Below, in pieces: positions 16,403-23,782 of a stretch of 46,228 bases of DNA. The DNA lies in contig JBGVCH010000087.1 of NCBI GenBank assembly GCA_045226335.1, positions 1 to 46,228 of the forward strand. The letters are read 5' to 3'. Under the pieces are notes generated by a model, which saw only the letters and a list, made by a program, of their open reading frames with translations, was not told the DNA's origin and ran no database searches. The stretch comes from RUG11272 sp045226335. Its GTDB lineage: Bacteria; Bacillota; Clostridia; Christensenellales; Aristaeellaceae. Within the stretch, counting starts at the first letter, position 1. Each line of letters starts with the position of its first letter. Position numbers and translations under genes: made by a program.

Positions 16403-16519
16403 TCAGTGCAGGAAGACGGTCAGGACCATGGTGACGATCAGCGCGACGGCCAGCACGATGCAGAGGCCCTGCACGATGAGCTTGTTGCGCTTCTCACGCT
16501 TGTTGCTGCTTTTGGTCAT
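16403..16519 (-). CDS. 38-residue single-helix membrane protein
   Basis: A small gene with a strong ribosome binding site (AGGAGG, about 7 bases before ATG 16519). The protein starts with a charged segment MTKSSNKREKRNK and continues as one hydrophobic helix (about residues 14-36) ending in FLH. It overlaps the end of the CNNM gene by 26 bases and stops 7 bases before the CapA-like gene, so it is probably translated from the same mRNA. The family is not recognised; such peptides often modulate a membrane partner, here perhaps the CNNM or CapA-like neighbour. Confidence 0.7.
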   Translation of the reverse strand: MTKSSNKREKRNKLIVQGLCIVLAVALIVTMVLTVFLH

Positions 16520-17786
16520 GGATGATTTCCTCCTGTTGCGCCGCCTGGGGCGGCTGAATCCGGCGGATCCGCACCCGGGTGACCCGGCGGCGGTCCATGC
16601 CGGTGACGGTACAGTGCAGGCCCGCCTCATCAAAGGACAGGCCCACGTTGGGAATGCGGCCCAGCACCTCGGAGGCCCAGCCCCCGACGGTGTCCGCCTC
16701 ATAGGTGTCTTCGATGCCCAGACGTTCCAGCATCTCCGTCAGCTGCATCCGGCCGTCCACCTGCCAGGTGCCGCTGTCCACCTCCACCATCTCTTCGCTG
16801 ACGTCGTCGTGCTCGTCCCAGATCTCGCCCACCAGCTCCTCCAGGGCGTCCTCCAGGGTGACGATGCCGGACATCCCGCCGAACTCGTCCAGGACGATGA
16901 TCAGGTGGGTCCGGGTGGACTGGCACAGCTTCAGCAGCTTCGAGATTTTGAGGGATTCATGGGTGTAGACCGGGGCGGACATGATGTGGCGGATGTCCTG
17001 CTCACCGTTGTGCAGGGCGCTGTAGAAGTCCTTCTCGTTCAGCACACCCACGATGTGGTCCATGTCCTCCCGATAGACGGGGATCCGGGAATAGCCGCTC
17101 TCCCGGAACGCGTCGCCGGCCTCCGCCATGGTGGCTTCCTCCGGCAGCGCGGTGACATCCACCCGGGGGGTCATGATGTCCCGGACATCCTGGTCCACGA
17201 ACTCGATGGCGCTGCGGATCAGCTCCCGCTCGTGGGCGTCCAGGTCGCCCTCCTTCTGGGCCTCGTCCACCATGGTGATGATCTCGGCCTCGATGTCGGG
17301 CTCCTCCGTCCGGGCGGGCATCAGCCGCAGGATCAGCCGCTGCCACAGGGCGAACAGTTTGCTCAGGGGCGCGAAGACCTTCATCAGCGCGTTCAGCATC
17401 GGCGCCATGGCCATGGTCATGGCCTCCGGGGACCGGCGCGCCAGGGTCTTGGGGGTCACCTCGCCCAGCATCAGGATCAGCAGCGTCATCACCGCCGTGG
17501 ACAGCGTGGCGCCGTAGTTCCCCACCCACATGGTGAAGAGCACGGTGGCGATGGCGGTGCCGGCGATGTTCACCAGGTTGTTCCCCACCAGGATGGTGGA
17601 GAGCAGGCGGTCGCTGTTCTCCGCCAGCTTCAGGGCCAGCCCCGCCCTGCGCCGCCCGTCCTGCTGCCAGGTTTTCAGCCGGACCAGGCTGGCGGCCATG
17701 AAGGCGGTCTCAGCGGCGGAAAAAAACGCGGAAAACCCGACGCAGAGCGCCAGGATCACCAGAAGCAGCCAGGCGGTGGGACTCAT
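16494..17786 (-). CDS. CNNM/CorC-type membrane protein (hemolysin family)
   Basis: The 430 residues fit the CNNM transporter family, which is linked to magnesium efflux and metal homeostasis. An N-terminal DUF21 membrane domain (about 1-190; FSAAETAFMAASLVRL, VGNNLVNIAGTA, LGEVTPKTLARR) is followed by a CBS-domain pair (about 205-325; RDIMTPRVDVTALP, SRIPVYREDMDHIVGVLNEKD, LIIVLDEFGGMSGIVTLED). A CorC_HlyC domain is at the C-terminus (about 340-415; GTWQVDGRMQLTEM). All three parts are present and in the usual order. A good promoter lies upstream. It heads a minus-strand group with the 38-residue protein and the CapA-like gene. Confidence 0.9.
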   Translation of the reverse strand: MSPTAWLLLVILALCVGFSAFFSAAETAFMAASLVRLKTWQQDGRRRAGLALKLAENSDRLLSTILVGNNLVNIAGTAIATVLFTMWVGNYGATLSTAVMTLLILMLGEVTPKTLARRSPEAMTMAMAPMLNALMKVFAPLSKLFALWQRLILRLMPARTEEPDIEAEIITMVDEAQKEGDLDAHERELIRSAIEFVDQDVRDIMTPRVDVTALPEEATMAEAGDAFRESGYSRIPVYREDMDHIVGVLNEKDFYSALHNGEQDIRHIMSAPVYTHESLKISKLLKLCQSTRTHLIIVLDEFGGMSGIVTLEDALEELVGEIWDEHDDVSEEMVEVDSGTWQVDGRMQLTEMLERLGIEDTYEADTVGGWASEVLGRIPNVGLSFDEAGLHCTVTGMDRRRVTRVRIRRIQPPQAAQQEEIIHDQKQQQA

Positions 17787-17839
17787 GGGAAGCTTTCTTT
17801 CCTTTCTCGGCGCGAAGGCGTTGACAGGATACGCAGGGG

Positions 17840-17868
17840 ATTATACCACGTTCCGCCGGGGATTGCAA
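17840..17868 (-). promoter_or_regulatory. Promoter for the CNNM-CapA group
   Basis: On the minus strand TTGCAA (17868-17863) and a perfect TATAAT (17845-17840) are 17 bases apart, with TGG directly before the -10 box. It lies 54 bases before the CNNM start. Confidence 0.7.
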
Positions 17869-17879
17869 ACGCGGCGGGA

Positions 17880-19358
17880 TCAGCGCAGATACCGGTGGGT
17901 GACCTTGGGATCCCGCTGGCGGCGGGGCCTGCGGCGGCCGAAGGTCCAGCGGACGATGGCGTACAGGATGCCGGCGGCGATGAGCAGCGGCAGGGCGACC
18001 TCAAAGATGACGGACAGGGACCACTTGGGGAAGGGGTTGGGGTCCGCGGCAGTCTCCGCCTCGAGCTCCGCCAGGGTCTTGGGGGCGTCGCTGCGGCGGC
18101 GGACCGTGCGGGTGGCCACCAGATCATAGGTGCCCACGGTGCCGTCCTCAAAGAGCCAGGTCATGACGCCCATGGTCTCCCCGGCGGTGATGGGGGCGGA
18201 AAAGTCCCGGGTGTAGTCGATGAGGGCCAGGCTCGAGAAGTTGGCCGCCATGGCCTCCACCTCGTCCTTCGTGGCGATGATCCGCTTTTCCCGGGACTCC
18301 TGATCCGCCGGGACGCAGTTCAGGGTCACCTTGCCCAGGTTGCCGTCGTCCAGAGCGTAGGTGCTGGTGAAGAGGGTGATGGGGCTGCGGTTGTACAGAT
18401 CGATGGGGGAAACGCTGGTGTACTGGGAAAAGCCGTAGTTCATCAGCTTGATGGTGTCACCCCAGCGGGAATCCTTGCCCGCGTACATAACCACGGAGAT
18501 CAGGGTGACGCCGTCCCGTTCCGCCGCGCCGACAAAGCAGTACTGCGCCTTGCTGGTGTAGCCGGTCTTGACGCCGATGATCTCCGGGTAGTAGAACCGG
18601 TTGGGCTTCTCGTCCGTGCCGGGGTTGAACATCTCGTTGGTGGTGTTCACCGTGCGTTCCTTGTGCTTGTTGGTGGCGGGCAGGGTGTAGGATTTCATTT
18701 TGACGACGTCGCGGAAGAGCTTATACTCCATGGCCGCCTGGGTGATGATGGCCAGGTCCCGGGCGGTGGTGTAGTGGGCGTCGTCGTGCAGGCCGTGAGC
18801 GTTCTGGAAGTGGGTGTTGGTGCAGCCCAGCCGGTCCGCCAGGTCGTTCATCATCACCACAAAGTTGTCGATGGTGCCGCCCACCGCCTCGGCGATGACA
18901 TTGGCGCCGTCGTTGGCAGAATAGACCAGGGTGGCGCACAGCAGGTCCCTCAGGTTGATCTCCTCGCCCTCCTGGAGCTTGAGGCTTGTGACGTCCGACT
19001 CGGAGTAGTTGACCGAGACGGCCTCCGCGGAGCAGGTGATCATCCGGTCCAGCTCGTCGTCGTCCAGCAGGGTCAGGGTCAGCAGGGCGGTCATGATCTT
19101 GGTGGTGGAGGCGGGGTACCGGATGTCGTCGGCATCCTTCTCAAAGATCACCTTGCCGGTCTCCGCCTCGATGAGGATGGCGGCCCAGCCGTAGAGCTGG
19201 TCCGGCTGAAGGTTCTCCGGCTTCTCCTTGTCGTAGGGCAGGGCGTCCGGGGCCAGGGTGGGGATCACCACCGTCTCCTCCGCCATGGCCGGGAGGACAG
19301 CGCAAAACGCCAGCAGCAGCGCGGCCAAAGCGCACAGCGTCCTGAGCAGGCGGTTCAT
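17880..19358 (-). CDS. D-alanyl-D-alanine carboxypeptidase (peptidase S11, DacF-like)
   Basis: Trims the terminal D-Ala from peptidoglycan stem peptides outside the membrane. A signal peptide is visible (residues 1-26, ending PAMAEE). The three penicillin-binding motifs are intact: S84-T-T-K87 in YPASTTKIMT, S148-A-N150 in YSANDGAN, and K265-T-G in VKTGYTSKA. A C-terminal PBP5_C-like segment (about 330-430) is followed by a membrane helix (about 452-472) and a basic tail, which would anchor the protein from the C-terminal side. The 492 residues are somewhat longer than typical DacA/DacF. An AGGAGG site precedes ATG 19358. It has its own promoter; the next gene downstream also starts from its own. 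Confidence 0.9.
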   Translation of the reverse strand: MNRLLRTLCALAALLLAFCAVLPAMAEETVVIPTLAPDALPYDKEKPENLQPDQLYGWAAILIEAETGKVIFEKDADDIRYPASTTKIMTALLTLTLLDDDELDRMITCSAEAVSVNYSESDVTSLKLQEGEEINLRDLLCATLVYSANDGANVIAEAVGGTIDNFVVMMNDLADRLGCTNTHFQNAHGLHDDAHYTTARDLAIITQAAMEYKLFRDVVKMKSYTLPATNKHKERTVNTTNEMFNPGTDEKPNRFYYPEIIGVKTGYTSKAQYCFVGAAERDGVTLISVVMYAGKDSRWGDTIKLMNYGFSQYTSVSPIDLYNRSPITLFTSTYALDDGNLGKVTLNCVPADQESREKRIIATKDEVEAMAANFSSLALIDYTRDFSAPITAGETMGVMTWLFEDGTVGTYDLVATRTVRRRSDAPKTLAELEAETAADPNPFPKWSLSVIFEVALPLLIAAGILYAIVRWTFGRRRPRRQRDPKVTHRYLR

Positions 19359-19395
19359 GGGCGGTCCTCCTTTCCCCGGGTGATTACGAAGATAG

Positions 19396-19424
19396 ATTGT
19401 ACCACAGCGGAGCGGGTTTGTACA
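19396..19424 (-). promoter_or_regulatory. Promoter for the D,D-carboxypeptidase gene
   Basis: On the minus strand TGTACA (19424-19419) and TACAAT (19401-19396) are separated by 17 bases, with an extended TGG just before the -10 box. It ends 38 bases before the start codon. Confidence 0.6.
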
Positions 19425-19498
19425 TTACAGGACAGACGGTTTTACAGGCGTGAAGCGGGTGTCCGACAGATTTTGTTATGGGCGAGATCGAGGTACGT

Positions 19499-19578
19499 GG
19501 TTGCCCCTCTGTCGCTGCGGCGAGGCGCGAGGTTGCCCCTCTGTCGCTGCGGCGACATCTCCCCAGCAAGCTGGGGAG
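19499..19578 (+). repeat. REP-like double-hairpin element, copy 1
   Basis: A partial copy (19499-19523) is followed 32 bases later by a full copy. The full copy has hairpin a, GTCGC-TGCG-GCGAC (19543-19556), then hairpin b, CTCCCCAG-CAAG-CTGGGGAG (19559-19578). The same architecture appears inverted at 19676-19713 with paired base changes. It lies in the 424-base gap between the D,D-carboxypeptidase start and the acetyltransferase stop. Confidence 0.75.
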
Positions 19579-19643
19579 AAGGGATTGGGCGGCGTTCCGG
19601 GTTTCGCGTGGAGCACACGCACGGGCCGGATTAACACGTGTGT

Positions 19644-19780
19644 GGCCGTGCCCTCCTTCGGCCGTGCCCTCCTTCCTCCCCGGCTTGCCGGGGAGGGGGA
19701 CCGCCGCAGCGGTGGTGGGGCTTCCGTGGCCGCAGCGGTGGTGGGGCATCCGTGCCCGCCGCAGCGGCAGCAGGGCTTCC
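19644..19780 (-). repeat. REP-like double-hairpin element, copy 2 (inverted), with tandem partial copies
   Basis: Hairpin b is CTCCCCGG-CTTG-CCGGGGAG (19676-19695) and hairpin a is ACCGC-CGCA-GCGGT (19700-19713), the reverse orientation of copy 1. A 15-base unit GGCCGTGCCCTCCTTC is doubled in front (19644 and 19659). The CCGCAGCGG core is repeated at 19704, 19730 and 19759 with 26- and 29-base periods. It ends right after the stop of the acetyltransferase gene at 19783. Confidence 0.75.
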
Positions 19781-19782
19781 CC

Positions 19783-20277
19783 TCACACCCGCTCGTAGGC
19801 CAGCCGCGGATCGCCGTCCTCCGACACGTAGACGATGCCCCGGCGCTGAAACCCCAGCTTTCCCAGCAGGGCCTGCATCACGGTGTTGTCCGGGTGGGTG
19901 TCGATGCGGAGGTGTCCGCACTGTTCCCAGGCCCATTCCAGGCAGAAAGCCCCGGCGCCTTTCACCAGCCCGGCGGAGGCGATGCGATGCACCACGCCGT
20001 AAGGGCCCGGCTTCAGCCAGCTGCCGTCCAGGATGTCGTCGTAGCGCGGTTCCGGATCCTCGCCGTACAGGAAGAGGAAGACCGCCAGCAGACGGTTCCC
20101 GTCGGTGCAGACCCGGAGGTCGCCCCGGCGGATGTCCTCCCGGATCACACGCTCCGGCGGCCATCCGGTGAGGCCCCACTGCCGGGGATTCCCGTGCTCC
20201 GCCATGAACTGCCTGGCCCGGGCATAGATGGCCATGATCTCCGGCAGATCCGACGGAACGGCGACGCGGATCTCCAT
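19783..20277 (-). CDS. GNAT-family N-acetyltransferase
   Basis: A 164-residue single-domain acetyltransferase. It begins with the family-typical MEIRVAVPSDLPEIMAIY. A mid-domain strand is LLAVFLFLYG, and the C-terminal HLRIDTHPDNTVMQALLGKLGFQRRG is the usual end of the acetyl-CoA-binding fold. The pyrophosphate loop is atypical: no clear R/Q-x-x-G-x-G/A is seen, only SAGLVKGAGAFCLEWAW. The acceptor is unknown. Its ATG overlaps the aroQ stop (ATGA at 20277), so it is translationally coupled to the shikimate genes, though nothing ties it chemically to that pathway. REP-like repeats follow its stop. Confidence 0.8.
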   Translation of the reverse strand: MEIRVAVPSDLPEIMAIYARARQFMAEHGNPRQWGLTGWPPERVIREDIRRGDLRVCTDGNRLLAVFLFLYGEDPEPRYDDILDGSWLKPGPYGVVHRIASAGLVKGAGAFCLEWAWEQCGHLRIDTHPDNTVMQALLGKLGFQRRGIVYVSEDGDPRLAYERV

Positions 20278-20708
20278 CAGCCCTCCGCCAGCGCCCGCAG
20301 CGCCAGCCGGTATCCCGTGAAGCCCAGCCCCGTGATCTGCCCCGCGCAGGCGGAGGCCGTCAGCGAGACGTGCCGGAAGCTCTCCCGGGCCTGGATGTTG
20401 GACATGTGCACCTCCACGGTGGGGATGGGCACCGAGGCGATGGCGTCGTGCAGCGCTACCGACGTGTGGGTGTAGCCGCCGGGATTGAACACGATGCCGT
20501 CCAGCCCGTCCAGCCAGGCCGCCTGGATGGCGTCGATCAGCGCGCCCTCGTGGTTGGACTGCAGGCAGCGGACTTCCACCCCCAGGGCTTCCGCCTCTTT
20601 TTCGATGTCCGCAATGAGGGCGTCATAGCTGCGGCCGCCGTACACATCCTTCTCCCGGAGGCCGGTGAAGTTGATGTTGGGGCCGTTGAGGATCAGATAG
20701 CGCTTCAT
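20277..20708 (-). CDS. aroQ: Type II 3-dehydroquinate dehydratase
   Basis: Third step of the shikimate pathway: dehydrates 3-dehydroquinate to 3-dehydroshikimate. The 143 residues match the family length. LILNGPNINFTGLREKDVYG carries the catalytic Tyr (about 23), the flexible-loop Arg (about 18) is present, FNPGGYTHTSVALHDAI carries the catalytic His, and VEVHMSNI contributes substrate contacts. The start ATG 20708 overlaps the aroE stop by 4 bases (ATGA), so translation is coupled. The longer open frame to 20774 lies inside aroE and is not used. Confidence 0.95.
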   Translation of the reverse strand: MKRYLILNGPNINFTGLREKDVYGGRSYDALIADIEKEAEALGVEVRCLQSNHEGALIDAIQAAWLDGLDGIVFNPGGYTHTSVALHDAIASVPIPTVEVHMSNIQARESFRHVSLTASACAGQITGLGFTGYRLALRALAEG

Positions 20709-21502
20709 AACGGGGACGCAACCTCCTTCATGATGGCGGGGATCAGGCTGTCGGGGATCTCCCGGCCCTGCCACAGCCGCTGGGCTTCCACCGCCTGGGC
20801 CACCAGCATGTGCAGACCCGTGCAGGCGGGGATCCCGGCCCGCTTCGCCGCGGCGGTGAGCACGGTCTCCGGGGGATTGTAGATGAGGTCCGCCACACCG
20901 GTGAGCCGTGGCAGCACCCGCGCCAGCTGGGCTTCCGTCAGCGGACAGCGCTCCTCACGGCCGAACATGCCGGCGGGGGTGGCGTTGACGACGAAGCCGC
21001 GGGCCTCGGCGGCGAACCGGTCGTACCCCACGGCGTCTTCCCGGGGTGTGCGGGAGACCAGGGTCACACCGGCGGCGCCCATGCTCCGCAGGGCGAAGAC
21101 CGCCGCGGCGGAAGCGCCTCCGGTGCCCAACACCCAGCAGGCCCGCCCGGCGGGATCCATGCCGTTGGCCCGAAGCATGGACGCGAAGCCGGCGGCGTCG
21201 GTGTTGTGGCCGATCCAGCCGGTCTCCGCCCGAACGGCGGTGTTCACCGCGCCGATCTCCGCCGCCACCGGGGACAGGCCGTCCAGCAGCGGCATGATCC
21301 GCCGCTTGTAGGGAATGGTGACGTTGAAGCCGTCCACCTCCGCCATCAGCGCCCGGGCCCGGGCCTCAAAGTCCTCCGCGGGCAGCTCCCGGAGGCGGTA
21401 GTCCCCCGGAACCCCCAGGGCCCGGAGAATGGCCCGGTGGATCGGAACGGACAGGCTGTGGGACAGGCGCTCTCCCATCAGCGCGAGACGCTCGGCGGCC
21501 AC
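20705..21502 (-). CDS. aroE: Shikimate dehydrogenase
   Basis: Fourth step of the shikimate pathway: NADPH-dependent reduction of 3-dehydroshikimate to shikimate. The start is taken as GTG 21502, 6 bases behind GGGAGGGG, rather than TTG 21550, which overlaps a terminator. That gives 266 residues. The substrate-binding site has SHSLSVPIH near the front. The catalytic pair is Lys66 (NVTIPYK) and Asp102 (GHNTDAAG), almost exactly the usual positions. The nucleotide-binding loop is LGTGGASAA, and the cofactor region VSRTPR is compatible with NADP. It is the first gene of an overlapping aroE-aroQ-acetyltransferase set. Confidence 0.95.
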   Translation of the reverse strand: MAAERLALMGERLSHSLSVPIHRAILRALGVPGDYRLRELPAEDFEARARALMAEVDGFNVTIPYKRRIMPLLDGLSPVAAEIGAVNTAVRAETGWIGHNTDAAGFASMLRANGMDPAGRACWVLGTGGASAAAVFALRSMGAAGVTLVSRTPREDAVGYDRFAAEARGFVVNATPAGMFGREERCPLTEAQLARVLPRLTGVADLIYNPPETVLTAAAKRAGIPACTGLHMLVAQAVEAQRLWQGREIPDSLIPAIMKEVASPL

Positions 21503-21548
21503 AGTGATCCCCTCCCATCCACTGGCGTTCGGACAGGGGGATTGTACC

Positions 21549-21578
21549 AAAAAACCCGCCTCAGCGCAAGACGGGTTT
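21549..21578 (-). terminator. Terminator of the small membrane protein gene
   Basis: On the minus strand AACCCGTC (21577-21570) and GGCGGGTT (21560-21553) form an 8-bp stem with a 9-base loop, followed by TTTT. It separates the gene at 21605-21910 from aroE. Confidence 0.7.
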
Positions 21579-21604
21579 CAAGCCGCGGGCGGCAGGCGCC
21601 CGGC

Positions 21605-21910
21605 TCACTTCTTCACGGCGTTCCGGTCCTCCAGCATGTCCTTGGTGTGGGAGGCGATGCGGGAGAGCATGTAGTTGTTGTCCTTGGTCTTCTCAATGAG
21701 TTCGCCGAAGCCGTGCAGCGCCAGGCCCGCGGTCCAGCTCAGCACCAGTCCGCCCAGCAGAATGCCCGCGCCGTAAGGCAGCTTGTGGGCGGCCTTCACC
21801 TTGACCACGCCCGCCAGAATGCCGCCGCCCAGCGCGACGGACACCACCATGCCCAGCACGGCCACCACCAGCGCCGTGAGTTTCAGTTTCTTCCCGGGAT
21901 GCCTGAACAA
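21605..21910 (-). CDS. Small two-helix membrane protein of unknown function
   Basis: Two hydrophobic helices (TALVVAVLGMVVSVALGGGI and YGAGILLGGLVLSWTAGLAL) are joined by a short basic loop. A charged C-terminal tail of about 30 residues (IEKTKDNNYMLSRIASH...) should face the cytoplasm. The start is uncertain. The promoter at 21945-21972 would begin transcription about at 21938, so ATG 21937 would have no leader. TTG 21910 lies 7 bases behind AGGAAGGGGAG and gives a basic start MFRHPGKKLK, so it is preferred. Longer versions from ATG 21937 or 21931 remain possible. No family is recognised. Confidence 0.6.
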   Translation of the reverse strand: MFRHPGKKLKLTALVVAVLGMVVSVALGGGILAGVVKVKAAHKLPYGAGILLGGLVLSWTAGLALHGFGELIEKTKDNNYMLSRIASHTKDMLEDRNAVKK

Positions 21911-21944
21911 GGGCCATCTCCCCTTCCTCATTTTCATGAAACAA

Positions 21945-21972
21945 GGATAAAACAACGCATCCCGATTGTCAA
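21945..21972 (-). promoter_or_regulatory. Promoter for the small membrane protein gene
   Basis: On the minus strand a perfect TTGACA (21972-21967) is followed after 16 bases by TATCCT (21950-21945). Confidence 0.6.
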
Positions 21973-22017
21973 GAGGGGATTGTGGGTTTTCGGGACGGCG
22001 CTCCTGATTTTTCCCTC

Positions 22018-22046
22018 TTCCCCTTTTGGCCGGAATCGTGTATAAT
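22018..22046 (+). promoter_or_regulatory. Candidate promoter for rubrerythrin
   Basis: A perfect TATAAT (22041-22046) lies in CGTGTATAATGG, the same string as in the PTS promoter. The -35 region (TTCCCC, 22018-22023) is weak, so a regulator may be needed. Confidence 0.5.
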
Positions 22047-22094
22047 GGGGTCAGACGAGCGGAACAGGCTCAAAGAAAAAGGAGGAAAACACAG

Positions 22095-22637
22095 ATGAAG
22101 TGGGTTTGCAGCGTATGCGGTTATGTGTGGGAAGGCGAACAGCCGCCGGAGAGGTGCCCTCAGTGCAAGGCGCCGGCCAGCAAGTTCATCAAGCAGGAGT
22201 CTGAGATGACCTGGGCTTCCGAGCACGTGGTGGGCGTGGCCCAGGGCGCGCCGGAAGACATCCTGGCGGATCTCCGTGCTAATTTCAACGGCGAGTGCTC
22301 CGAGGTAGGCATGTACCTGGCCATGAGCCGCGTGGCCTTCCGCGAGGGCTATCCGGAAATCGGCGAATACTGGAAGACCGCGGCCTTTGAGGAAGCCGAT
22401 CACGCCGCCAAGTTCGCGGAGCTCCTGGGAGAGGTCCTGACCGATTCCACCGAAAAGAACCTGAAGATGCGTGTCGAGGCCGAAAACGGCGCCACCGCCG
22501 GCAAGACCGACCTGGCCAAGCGCGCCAAGGCGTTGAATCTGGACGCGATCCATGACACCGTGCACGAGATGGCCCGTGACGAAGCCCGGCACGGCAAGGC
22601 GTTTGCTGGGCTGCTGAAGAGGTATTTTGGGAAGTAA
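22095..22637 (+). CDS. rbr: Reverse-type rubrerythrin (rubredoxin domain first)
   Basis: Reduces hydrogen peroxide to water with electrons from rubredoxin or NADH partners, a main peroxide defence of strict anaerobes. The start ATG 22095 follows GGAGG (22081-22085). Residues 1-36 hold a rubredoxin centre with CSVCGY and CPQCKAP. The ferritin-like di-iron domain (about 40-179) shows ECSEVGMYLAMSRVAF, AAFEEADHAAKFAELLGE and HEMARDEARHGKAF, supplying the Glu/His ligands. In classical rubrerythrin the rubredoxin domain is C-terminal; here it is N-terminal, the reverse-rubrerythrin order known in Clostridia. It is a single gene with a terminator and marks the last core gene before the low-GC island. 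Confidence 0.9.
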   Translation: MKWVCSVCGYVWEGEQPPERCPQCKAPASKFIKQESEMTWASEHVVGVAQGAPEDILADLRANFNGECSEVGMYLAMSRVAFREGYPEIGEYWKTAAFEEADHAAKFAELLGEVLTDSTEKNLKMRVEAENGATAGKTDLAKRAKALNLDAIHDTVHEMARDEARHGKAFAGLLKRYFGK

Positions 22638-22662
22638 TAATCAAGTTATTGCAAGGTTTTGC

Positions 22663-22693
22663 GGAGTGGCTCTGTGAAGAGTCGCTCCATTTT
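22663..22693 (+). terminator. Terminator after rubrerythrin
   Basis: GGAGTGGCTCT (22663-22673) pairs with AGAGTCGCTCC (22678-22687 region) over 11 bp including two G-T pairs, with a GTGA loop and ATTTTC after it. Confidence 0.65.
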
Positions 22694-22704
22694 CATACAG
22701 CCCG

Positions 22705-22777
22705 TTCTGACAATTTTCTGACACTTTTGGATTTTTGCCCGATTTTGCCGTCAGCTTTCTGACAAAAACTTCTGACA
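22705..22777 (+). repeat. Four direct repeats of TTCTGACA
   Basis: Copies start at 22705, 22716, 22757 and 22770, i.e. two pairs spaced 11 and 13 bases. Each is next to a T-run or A-run. Shape and spacing would fit a protein-binding array, but nothing identifies the protein. Confidence 0.6.
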
Positions 22778-23089
22778 GTTTTCATTCTATGGATTTTGTA
22801 CCGATTTGTCAAATAGATTCTGAGCCGAACTGAGGCTGAGACTGCGTTTAGCCCGATATCGGCATCATGGAAAACGCCTCAACATGGAAAACACGGTGTT
22901 GTGTGCATATAGCGGTGCAATGCAGCACAATGGCGAAAATCCTCGGTGGGCACTTTCTGTTATTATATAAGAAAAACTGCCCACCCAGAAATCCATAGAG
23001 CGCTATGAGCCGATGAACGGAATGACGAAAACTCCGCTATAAGCCAACAGCAAACAAGGTGGCACCATATTGTCAATATGCGCACATAG

Positions 23090-23127
23090 CCGATACGACA
23101 GACCATATCGCCGATGTGCCGTATCGC
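23090..23127. repeat. CCGATACG dispersed hairpin repeat, copy 1
   Basis: CGATACG (23091-23097) pairs with CGTATCG (23120-23126). The interior CATATCGCC is shared with copy 2 at 23587-23631. Confidence 0.55.
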
Positions 23128-23304
23128 CGGTATCATAGACTGAGGCTGTGAGCACAGATAGCCGCGATGGATCACTGAGGGCTTTGTGATGTCATGGCCG
23201 CTTTATCCAGAATGCCGGAAAGAATAGAGAATACCAAAGCCGCTGAATGAAACCCATCCTGCTGGATGAAACTCATTCCGCTCAACAAACTCAATTCCGG
23301 TGCT

Positions 23305-23334
23305 GGCCGAAGGCCGATGTTTCCGCAAGGAAAC
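23305..23334. repeat. GGCC-GAA-GGCC plus GCAA-loop hairpin, copy 1
   Basis: GGCC-GAA-GGCC (23305-23315) is followed by GTTTCC-GCAA-GGAAAC (23319-23334). A second copy with swapped stem bases is at 24245-24272. Confidence 0.7.
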
Positions 23335-23466
23335 AGATCAACGGCATGATATGGTCAATTCATTGATCTGCTGCACGAAATAACAACGCCCACTTATCGT
23401 GGCTCAAATAACCTGACTCCGTGAAAGAGCGCATAGCGGCAGAATCCGGCAATCTGACGACATTCT

Positions 23467-23501
23467 CATGGAGGCAATCGGGATCATTGATTGCCTCCAT
23501 G
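23467..23501. repeat. Perfect 13-bp hairpin
   Basis: CATGGAGGCAATC (23467-23479) pairs without mismatch to 23489-23501 around a 9-base loop. No T-run follows on the plus strand, so it is not a simple terminator. Confidence 0.65.
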
Positions 23502-23586
23502 ACCATGTTGGCGGATAGGGCGGGGTTTTCCATTATACTGTATATGGAGATTCCCGCCGTGTGACGAAGGTGATGATATGCCACAT

Positions 23587-23631
23587 GATCCGATACGACA
23601 GCGTCATATCGCCAATGTACCATATCGGATC
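23587..23631. repeat. CCGATACG dispersed hairpin repeat, copy 2
   Basis: GATCCGATACG (23587-23597) pairs with CATATCGGATC (23621-23631), with one mismatch. The interior is nearly identical to copy 1. Confidence 0.55.
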
Positions 23632-23656
23632 CTATATCGAACTTCTTTTTCCGATA

Positions 23657-23690
23657 ATGATGTGCGGCCCTCTCGCGGGGCCGCCATCAT
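23657..23690. repeat. GC-rich hairpin in the gene-free stretch
   Basis: ATGATG + GCGGCCC (23657-23670, one bulged T) pairs with GGGCCGC + CATCAT (23678-23690), 7-base loop. Confidence 0.6.
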
Positions 23691-23782
23691 CGTATTAACC
23701 GAAGTCAGCTTTATGACGCTCTTCTTGCCTCTATGACGGATTTCGTCATTCCGCTCAATGCACTACTGCTCTACAGTAATAT

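Noticed and set aside
16428..19634. 1068-codon plus-strand frame
   Set aside because: Runs antisense through the CNNM and D,D-carboxypeptidase genes and ends in the REP-like repeat; product is His/Gly/Asp-rich filler.
19450..20475. 341-codon plus frame starting in the repeat region
   Set aside because: Its first part is translated REP-like repeat (LCRCGE, RLAGEGDRRSGGG), and the rest is antisense to the acetyltransferase and aroQ.
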